Shown in pieces: positions 7,833 to 13,094 of a stretch of 13,094 bases of DNA; the first letter of the stretch is position 1; each line of letters opens with the position of its first letter. The notes under the pieces are model-generated. The model was not told the origin of the DNA. It made no database searches and saw only the letters and a program-made list of their open reading frames with translations. The DNA comes from Planctomycetales bacterium (GTDB lineage: Bacteria; Planctomycetota; Planctomycetia; Isosphaerales; Isosphaeraceae). Both the position numbers and the translations under genes were made by a program. Location: the NCBI GenBank assembly GCA_027451455.1, contig DAIDJI010000069.1:1-13094 (forward strand). Reading direction: 5' to 3'.

Positions 7833-9068
7833 TCAGGAAAAGTAGCGCTCGGCCCTTGCGGCAATCTCCGGATAGTCGATTCCGAAGGCGCAGCCCTCGC
7901 GCAGGGTGACGAGGTCAACGGTCGAGACGTCGCGCGCCGCGGCCGGGAGCGAGCGGTACAAATGCCGGGCCTCGGGGTTGCCATCCTGCTCGTAGTACGT
8001 GACATAGCGGGCGATGTCGCGGAAGGCAAAAGCGGTCGTGCTCGTCTGGGCATCGCACGACGGGCAGCCGGGACAAAGCGTGCGTCGAGAGGCGAGCACG
8101 GCGTTCCTGAGATGGTCGATCAGCGAGAGATCGAGCGGCCTGGTGTAGCGGTGGGCTGCCTCAAGGCTAGACCGCATCTGATCCAGGTTCTTCACCGAGT
8201 TACAGACGGCCGTGATGCGCGGATCGCTCCAGACCGCCTGAAGGAGAGCCTGGTGTGTGCTCAATCCGAGCGCCTCGAACTGGGGGAGTCGGCGGGGGAC
8301 GTTGCCGGCGTGCCGGAGCGTCTTCATGGCGATCAGGCCGATGCCCTTCTCGTGGCAGGCCGTCAGCGCGCGGTCGAAGATGCCCCCACGTTCATAAAAG
8401 GGGGTGTACTGCACCATGACCACGTCGAGGAAGCCTCCATCGGCAGCGGCCTGGATGTACTCGGGGCCACCATGGCACGAGAAGCCGACGAGGCGGCACT
8501 TGCCGGAACGCTTCAGCGCCTCGGCCACCTTCCGGAACCGGTCGCTCCGGGGCCACTCCACCGAGTCCTTGCCGTAGACCTCGGGACAGAGCTGATGGAT
8601 GAAATACAGGTCGAGGTAGTCGGTCCCGAGCGCCGCAAGCCGACGATCGATCATCTCCAGAAGCTGTTCGGGACCCTGACGCGGATAATCCTTCGAGACA
8701 AGAAAAAGCTGCTCGCGCCGGCCCGGATTCTGGGCAAACCACTGACGATAAGTCGACTCCTCCTTGCCGTGCCCGTACTTCTGGGCCGTGTCAAAGTAGC
8801 GGTAGCCGAGCGACCAGGCGCGGTTGATGAGCCTCGGCGCGCTGTCGAGGTTCATGTCTCCACCCATCGCGAGCATGGAAACCATCGGGCCATTCTTGCC
8901 GAGCCGGCGCGTCGGCAGGAGGTCGGAACGGGCCGCCTCACCCTCACCGACCTCGACCGAATCAGCATGGAGGTCCGTTGAGAGCTCCCCGACCCCGAGC
9001 GCTGCCCCGCCTGCGACACCAAGGCTTTTCACGAAATCGCGGCGGTTCCACGGCGTGCCTGGTTCCAT
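7833..9068 (-). CDS. Tat-exported aldo/keto reductase with C-terminal cysteine motif
   Basis: A 411-residue aldo/keto reductase (NAD(P)H-linked carbonyl/alcohol oxidoreductase). The N-terminus has a twin-arginine signal, N8-RRDFVK-14, followed by an Ala/Gly-rich hydrophobic stretch, implying folded export. The catalytic tetrad is intact: D93 and Y98 in DTAQKYG, K126 in LFLVSK, H158 in LYFIHQ. C-terminal to the barrel are C332-PGC-PSC338 and, 55 residues later, C393 in EGCAFGIDYPEI. In many related reductases four such cysteines sit close together and bind a [4Fe-4S] cluster; here the last is displaced. ATG 9068 is preferred over an in-frame ATG at 9152 because the Tat motif follows at once and GGAGA lies 10 bases upstream. 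It is on the same strand as, and 198 bases downstream of, the sialidase-ThuA gene; co-transcription is possible. It is convergent with the gene ending at 7785. The substrate is unknown. Confidence 0.9.
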   Translation of the reverse strand: MEPGTPWNRRDFVKSLGVAGGAALGVGELSTDLHADSVEVGEGEAARSDLLPTRRLGKNGPMVSMLAMGGDMNLDSAPRLINRAWSLGYRYFDTAQKYGHGKEESTYRQWFAQNPGRREQLFLVSKDYPRQGPEQLLEMIDRRLAALGTDYLDLYFIHQLCPEVYGKDSVEWPRSDRFRKVAEALKRSGKCRLVGFSCHGGPEYIQAAADGGFLDVVMVQYTPFYERGGIFDRALTACHEKGIGLIAMKTLRHAGNVPRRLPQFEALGLSTHQALLQAVWSDPRITAVCNSVKNLDQMRSSLEAAHRYTRPLDLSLIDHLRNAVLASRRTLCPGCPSCDAQTSTTAFAFRDIARYVTYYEQDGNPEARHLYRSLPAAARDVSTVDLVTLREGCAFGIDYPEIAARAERYFS

Positions 9069-9266
9069 GGTCGTTACGTCTCCGAACGTGTACCGGTGAT
9101 CGAGGCAGGGGCCCCAGGACGTGATCCTCGACGACGAATGCGATCCGAGCAAGGCCCCTCGAATCTAACGGATCATCCGATGTTTCACAATACGGGAGTC
9201 TGATGAAAAGTGAGTCCAACTTCCGAAGCAAGCGGTTGCCCTGCGAACCATCGTTCGGTCCGTCCG

Positions 9267-11264
9267 TCATCGCCGCAGTGAGACCGCGTTCGGAGCGGGA
9301 AAGTCGGGTGGAGCGGTCTCGCCCGGGTCTCGCCCGGCCAGCCACTTGAGGGCTCGCACCATGATCGTCTGGAATGCGGCGCATCGCATTCCCTTCGGAT
9401 CGGGCTGGTTGGACCAGACATGGCCATACGTCGAAACGAAGACGCGACCCTTGCCGTATTGCACGGTCCATTCGATCGGGAATTGCAGCTTCGTCTGCGG
9501 ATCCTTCGCATAGGCAAGCGGGGTGAGCTGCTCGGCAGGCCCGCGGGCAAATCGGTAGATCTCGATATCCGCGGCCATCCACGACCTGGGCAGTCCGCGG
9601 TGAATGGGATGCGTCCCGATCTGATGAACGGTCACATCGAGACGGGCCCCATGCCCGGTCCCCGCGCCCTCGCCGGGTGGGAGGAACCGCAAGGTCTCGT
9701 CCGGCTCAATGACGATGGCCTTACCGAAACTCTTACCGCGCCAGCCGAGGCCGATGATCCGATTGTACTCAGGCCACTCGGCGAACGCGTTGTTGGCCTC
9801 GTGGTAGCAGTAAAAACCCCCACCGTCGCGGACGAATTCCTCAAACGACCTGCGCACTGGCTCGGGCCATCCGGGCTTCCCTCCCAGATTGTTGTAGCCG
9901 GAGAGCACCACGTCGTACTTCGAGAGGTCCGGGCGCCACTTCTCCCACGCCGGATCACCGACTTTCGATGGTGTAACGGTTACGTCCACATCGAAGGAAC
10001 CGTCTCGCGCAAGGATTTCCTTCACCAGAGCGAGGCGGTGTTGCCAGTCGTGGTTGCTCACTCCCTCCACGATGAGCAGGCGGATCTTACCAGGTTTTTC
10101 GGCGGTTTTCGGGATGGTCGTCGATCGTCCCTTCGCCAGTTCGTCAAGCTCGGCAAGCGTGAACCGGACGCTAACGATGTAAGGTGGCTCCCCCTCGGTC
10201 CAGTGCCCGTAAGTCGTGGCGATGAAAGTACCGTCGGGCTGTACCTCAAGACCAGGGTAGGCACAATCCGCGGCCTTGTGATTGTCCATTAGCCGGACCC
10301 GATACTGACCCTCACGACCCGCGACGATGTCGTCGTAGGTGCCGACCCAGCCGACCCAATCGCCCCATGTCGGGCTTTGGTGCATGGTGTCGCGGAACGT
10401 GAGAAAAAGGCGTCCGTCCGGCCCATACTTGCCGACGTGTCGGTCGCCGGACAGCGCGTTCGGAAGCTCTCTCGGCTTCGACCAGGTTCGGCCCTCGTCG
10501 TCGGAAAAGATGACGAAGGAATGGTACTTGCGGCTGTTCTCGCGGAGCAGAACGGCGATCTGCCGACCGTCCGGGGAGCGGATCAGGCCCGGCTCGCAGA
10601 GATGAGCCGTTGGATGCTCGGCGATGACCTCCGGTGGTCCCCACGTCAGGCCGCCGTCGTCCGAGATCGTCTTGTAGATCCGGAACCGGCCTGGTCGGCC
10701 CTCGGCGTGGAGAAACCGCCCGTCGTCGTGGAAAAGCGCCAGGTAGTCGCCGTTTTTGAGCCGCTCGACACTGGCCATGGCGACGATGCCGCCGAAGTCG
10801 CCGATCGGCTCCAGCGGCGTCCAGGTGTGGCCGTCGTCCTCGGAGACCGACTTGCGGATCGGGTAGAGGCCGGAGAAGAGCACCAGACGCTTCTTGCCCT
10901 GGGGATCGATCACCCGATGGATTGTCGGCGTCTCCTTCGATGTCGACCAGTTCTCCGGAACGGGAAGTCGGTCGGACCAGGTAAGACCGCCGTCGCCGCT
11001 TCGCTTCATCACGATCGCACCCCGACCATGACCCCTCGGGTAGACGATGACGATCGTCTTGCCGTCTTCGAGGAGGACGGTGGTCGGGTGGCCGAGATAC
11101 TGGCCCTTCTCTCGGTCGACGATAACCTGTCGATGGCTCTGGTCGGCCAGATCGATCAAGGGGATGGCGTTACCAGGCTGGACCGAGGGAGACTGAGCCT
11201 CGGCGATCCGCGCCGGAAGGAGTGTGAGGCAGACAAGAGTGAGGATTCGTAAGTCGCCGCTCAT
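9267..11264 (-). CDS. Exported sialidase-fold (BNR) and ThuA domain fusion protein
   Basis: A 665-residue protein with a signal peptide (LRILTLVCLTLLPARIAEA, cleavage near residue 23). Residues 45-375 form a sialidase-type beta propeller with four well-formed Asp boxes: SGDGGLTW (89-96), SEDDGHTW (141-148), SDDGGLTW (201-208) and SDDEGRTW (254-261). After a short linker, residues 393-645 are a ThuA domain (glutamine-amidotransferase-like): IRLLIVEGVSNHDWQ, YDVVLSGYNNL, EFVRDGGGFYCYHEANNAF, HPIHRGLP and GKGRVFVSTYGHVW. The sialidase fold hydrolyses or binds glycans, although Asp boxes alone do not prove sialidase activity and I could not assign the arginine triad. ThuA is linked to 3-keto-disaccharide metabolism. 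The ATG has GGGGGAG about 5 bases upstream. The frame is continuous through the join, so this is one polypeptide. The glycan substrate is unknown. Confidence 0.88.
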   Translation of the reverse strand: MSGDLRILTLVCLTLLPARIAEAQSPSVQPGNAIPLIDLADQSHRQVIVDREKGQYLGHPTTVLLEDGKTIVIVYPRGHGRGAIVMKRSGDGGLTWSDRLPVPENWSTSKETPTIHRVIDPQGKKRLVLFSGLYPIRKSVSEDDGHTWTPLEPIGDFGGIVAMASVERLKNGDYLALFHDDGRFLHAEGRPGRFRIYKTISDDGGLTWGPPEVIAEHPTAHLCEPGLIRSPDGRQIAVLLRENSRKYHSFVIFSDDEGRTWSKPRELPNALSGDRHVGKYGPDGRLFLTFRDTMHQSPTWGDWVGWVGTYDDIVAGREGQYRVRLMDNHKAADCAYPGLEVQPDGTFIATTYGHWTEGEPPYIVSVRFTLAELDELAKGRSTTIPKTAEKPGKIRLLIVEGVSNHDWQHRLALVKEILARDGSFDVDVTVTPSKVGDPAWEKWRPDLSKYDVVLSGYNNLGGKPGWPEPVRRSFEEFVRDGGGFYCYHEANNAFAEWPEYNRIIGLGWRGKSFGKAIVIEPDETLRFLPPGEGAGTGHGARLDVTVHQIGTHPIHRGLPRSWMAADIEIYRFARGPAEQLTPLAYAKDPQTKLQFPIEWTVQYGKGRVFVSTYGHVWSNQPDPKGMRCAAFQTIMVRALKWLAGRDPGETAPPDFPAPNAVSLRR

Positions 11265-11642
11265 GATACTCCCCCAGGTTGTGGCGATCGATCTCGAAGG
11301 CCGATGGCTCGATCTCGGGTTCGGTCGTCCGATAGGTTAAACGAGGATGGCTCTCGATGCCATGGATCAGGCCTTTCGGGCCGCTTGAAGTTGGCACCGG
11401 GTCGGCCTCGCTCGCCCGGATCGTGCCTGGTATCCGGGTTCCCTTGCCAACCCGCTCGGTCGTAAGGGGTCTCGAACGGCCGGGCGGTTCGCCTGAGAGA
11501 TGAGGCGTGGGTTCCGGGCGAACGGGGAGCTGGAGAATAGTCGAGGCTTGATGCACGAGGCGAGGGGCGTGAGAATCGGGACGTCGCCCGGCCGGAGTGG
11601 ATGCAGGGCGACGAATTCCCGCCCCACCCGGAGGCCCTGTCC
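11265..11642. other. Divergent intergenic region between sialidase-ThuA and DUF1080 genes
   Basis: These 378 bases separate two divergent exported-protein genes and should hold both promoters. Visible structure: a 9-base direct repeat TCGATCTCG at 11288-11296 and 11309-11317, exactly 21 bases apart and 24-53 bases before the sialidase-ThuA ATG; an inverted repeat CGGGTT-8 bases-AACCCG at 11435-11454. I could not identify convincing -35/-10 boxes on either strand. No small gene, riboswitch or RNA gene is evident. Confidence 0.45.
11630..11634 (+). promoter_or_regulatory. Ribosome binding site deciding a GTG start
   Basis: GGAGG lies 8 bases before GTG 11643. The in-frame ATG at 11601 has GGAG only 3 bases before it, and would add 14 residues in front of a well-formed signal peptide, so GTG is preferred. 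Confidence 0.65.
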
Positions 11643-12458
11643 GTGACCAGACGATCGATCGCGACCCCGCTCCTGGCCCTCACTCTCATCATCGGCCCAG
11701 GACATCGAAGTCCCGCCAACGAGGCATCCGCTCCGAAACCACCCGAGGGTTTCCAGGCTGTCTTTGACGGCCAGAGCCTGACCGGTTGGGAGGGGAGCCC
11801 GAAATACTGGTCGGTCGAGGATGGCTGCCTCACGGGCAAGGCCGACGGCACGCTGAAGTTCAACCGCTTCATCACCTGGCGGGGCGGCACACTCCGGAAC
11901 TTCGAGCTGCGGGTGAGGGTCAAGGTTTCCTCCAGGGGCAACAGCGGCCTGCAATACCGGGGGACGGAGCGGCCGGATCTGGGCGAGTCCGTCGTTACCG
12001 GGTATCAGTGCGACGTCGTCGCCAATCGCCCCGATTACAACGGGATGCTCTACGAGGAGCGAGGCCGCCGCATTCTGGCCCACACTGGCGAGAAGGTCGT
12101 GATCGATCCGAAGGGCCAGCCCTGGGTGGTCGGCCAGTTCCCTTTGAAGGCGTTCCCGCCGGAGATCTGGCATGATTACCGGGTCGTCGTCGAGGGCAAC
12201 CATCACCGACACTGGATCGATGGCCATCCGACGGTGGACGTCATCGACCTGGACGAGAAGGGGCGGAAGCTCGAAGGCGTCCTCGCGGTGCAGGTCCACG
12301 TTGGGCCGCCGATGAGGATTCAGTACCGGGACTTCTTCCTGAAGACGCTCCCTGACGACCTGCCGATGATCGCGTCCGAGCAGGCCGCCATCCCGACCGA
12401 TGCCCGTAAAGTCGCTGCGCAGGGTCAGGACAGTCCCAGGAAACCGGACGCGAAGTGA
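11643..12458 (+). CDS. Secreted DUF1080 (3-keto-disaccharide hydrolase family) protein
   Basis: A 271-residue protein with a signal peptide (MTRRSIATPLLALTLIIG, cleavage likely near residue 27) and a single DUF1080 domain, a concanavalin-like beta sandwich that spans about residues 36-235. Family landmarks are FDGQSLTGWE (41-50), WSVEDGCLTG (56-65), the strand FELRVRVKVS, NSGLQYRG (100-107), GYQCDV (120-125), GMLYEERGRR (134-143) and IQYRDFFLKTL (226-236). Members of this Pfam family are named for hydrolysis of 3-keto-disaccharides, the products of sugar oxidation at C3; planctomycetes carry very many paralogues and most are untested. Start at GTG 11643 rests on its GGAGG site. It is divergent from sialidase-ThuA and 136 bases upstream of a DUF1501 gene. 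The short tail after residue 240 is polar and of no recognised domain. Confidence 0.9.
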   Translation: MTRRSIATPLLALTLIIGPGHRSPANEASAPKPPEGFQAVFDGQSLTGWEGSPKYWSVEDGCLTGKADGTLKFNRFITWRGGTLRNFELRVRVKVSSRGNSGLQYRGTERPDLGESVVTGYQCDVVANRPDYNGMLYEERGRRILAHTGEKVVIDPKGQPWVVGQFPLKAFPPEIWHDYRVVVEGNHHRHWIDGHPTVDVIDLDEKGRKLEGVLAVQVHVGPPMRIQYRDFFLKTLPDDLPMIASEQAAIPTDARKVAAQGQDSPRKPDAK

Positions 12459-12525
12459 GGCGCCGGCCTCTTGCGAAGGGCCGGATGGGAACAAGAGTCC
12501 GGCGGGAAGAAGCGGGTCTTCCCCG

Positions 12526-12531
12526 AAGGAG
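12526..12531 (+). promoter_or_regulatory. Competing ribosome binding site before an alternative DUF1501 start
   Basis: AAGGAG lies 6 bases before an in-frame ATG at 12538. The annotated ATG at 12595 has GGGAG (12583-12587), 7 bases upstream. Both are credible, so the N-terminus may be 19 residues longer than given. Confidence 0.4.
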
Positions 12532-12594
12532 ACAGGTATGATAAGCGCCAGGCCGGGCCGCCAGGGACCGGTGGTTCTTTCCGGGAGCGACCCC

Positions 12595-13094
12595 ATGGCC
12601 GATCGAGATCCACCTGAGCACGACCACAGCCATGCCTTCGACGGCCTTCACCCGCTGACGAGGGAAGGACTGGTCGTCTCCAGCCGTCGGAACATGCTCA
12701 AGACCGGTATGGCGGGTCTGGCCGGGTTGAGCTTGCCCGGCCTCCTCCAACACCGAGCCCGCGCGGTCGAGATGGGTTCGCCTCTACCGGGTAACAAGGC
12801 CGTTATCCTGCTCTGGATGGCCGGCGGACCCAGCCAGATCGACACATGGGACCCCAAGCCTGATCGCCCGCTTCAGAATCGGGGTCCCTTTGCTGTCATT
12901 CCCACCAGCCTGCCCGGTGTCCAGATCTGCGAGCACCTGCCGAGGCAGGCGGCGATGCTCGACCAGTTCACGATCATCCGCTCCATCGATGCCCGCCACA
13001 GCAACCACGAGCCGAACAAGGTCTTCCAGACGGGCAATCTCGACGCTGCGCCTCGGATCAACCCCAATGGCGAGATGTACCCGGCGATCGGATC
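12595..13094 (+). CDS. DUF1501 family protein with Tat-like signal (3' end beyond window)
   Basis: The first 166 codons of a DUF1501 protein; the frame is open to the window edge. After a His/Asp-rich leader comes a twin-arginine-type signal S30-RRNMLK-36 with a hydrophobic GMAGLAGLSLPGLL stretch. The DUF1501 domain begins near residue 67: AVILLWMAGGPSQIDTWDPKP (split here as AVILLWMAGG and PSQIDTWDPK), then GVQICEHLPRQA, IIRSIDARHSNHE and FQTGN. DUF1501 belongs to the alkaline-phosphatase/sulfatase-like superfamily; its reaction is not established, and in planctomycetes it usually occurs with DUF1549/DUF1553 cytochrome-like proteins, which are not seen in this window. I chose ATG 12595 because known relatives start with a short leader, but ATG 12538 is also in frame. 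It follows the DUF1080 gene on the same strand after 136 bases. Confidence 0.88.
   Translation, partial: MADRDPPEHDHSHAFDGLHPLTREGLVVSSRRNMLKTGMAGLAGLSLPGLLQHRARAVEMGSPLPGNKAVILLWMAGGPSQIDTWDPKPDRPLQNRGPFAVIPTSLPGVQICEHLPRQAAMLDQFTIIRSIDARHSNHEPNKVFQTGNLDAAPRINPNGEMYPAIG

Noticed and set aside
7827..8981. A 384-codon open frame antisense to the aldo/keto reductase
   Set aside because: The minus-strand frame carries the full catalytic tetrad and Tat signal; the plus-strand translation has no recognisable motif.
9169..9179. Inverted repeat CGGAT-C-ATCCG between the sialidase-ThuA and aldo/keto reductase genes
   Set aside because: The loop is a single base and there is no T-tract, so neither a terminator nor a convincing operator can be claimed.
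11367..12596. A 409-codon open frame antisense to the DUF1080 gene
   Set aside because: The plus strand encodes a signal peptide and all DUF1080 landmarks; the antisense product has no recognisable domain.
1..13094. Phage, transposon, CRISPR, toxin-antitoxin or defence system
   Set aside because: I found no transposase, integrase, repeat array, nuclease or small paired genes. The MoxR/vWA genes match the chaperone-type DUF58/BatA arrangement, with no nuclease or effector nearby.

Overview
The window is GC-rich, densely coding and looks chromosomal. It most resembles a planctomycete, probably of the Isosphaeraceae type. The reasons are the protein families present: a DUF58/BatA-like pair with MoxR, a large secreted PA14/PKD/TPR protein, a Tat-exported aldo/keto reductase, a sialidase-ThuA protein, a DUF1080 protein and a DUF1501 protein. 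This taxonomic call is inferred from gene content and was not tested by a search. I see no tRNA, rRNA, CRISPR array, insertion sequence, phage gene or attachment site.

Layout. (1) Bases 26-3267, plus strand: a DUF58/von Willebrand A (vWA) protein and a membrane-anchored BatA-like vWA protein, translationally coupled by a 4-base overlap. (2) Bases 3291-4376, minus strand: a MoxR AAA+ ATPase, convergent with the pair and ending 23 bases from it. Together they form the MoxR-DUF58-BatA system, a chaperone-like module with an unusual orientation here. (3) Bases 4699-7785, plus strand: two exported proteins separated by 42 bases, probably one operon. The first is a PA14-like/PKD/TPR protein and the second is a 262-residue protein I do not recognise. 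(4) Bases 7833-9068 and 9267-11264, minus strand: a Tat-signal aldo/keto reductase and a two-domain sialidase/ThuA protein. (5) Bases 11643-12458 and 12595 to the window end, plus strand: a secreted DUF1080 (3-keto-disaccharide hydrolase family) protein and the first part of a DUF1501 protein with a Tat-like signal.

How the genes may work together. The right half (7.8-13.1 kb) looks like part of an envelope or periplasmic carbohydrate-handling repertoire. ThuA and DUF1080 are both linked to 3-keto-sugar metabolism, and the BNR/sialidase fold and a redox enzyme of the aldo/keto reductase class sit beside them. A 378-base divergent intergenic region separates sialidase-ThuA from DUF1080 and could hold shared control elements. 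The left half is a housekeeping-type MoxR/vWA assembly module.

No wholly new system is evident. The points most worth a second look are the sialidase-ThuA fusion, the split cysteine motif of the aldo/keto reductase, the PA14/PKD/TPR protein with its unknown partner, and the separation of moxR from its usual operon partners.
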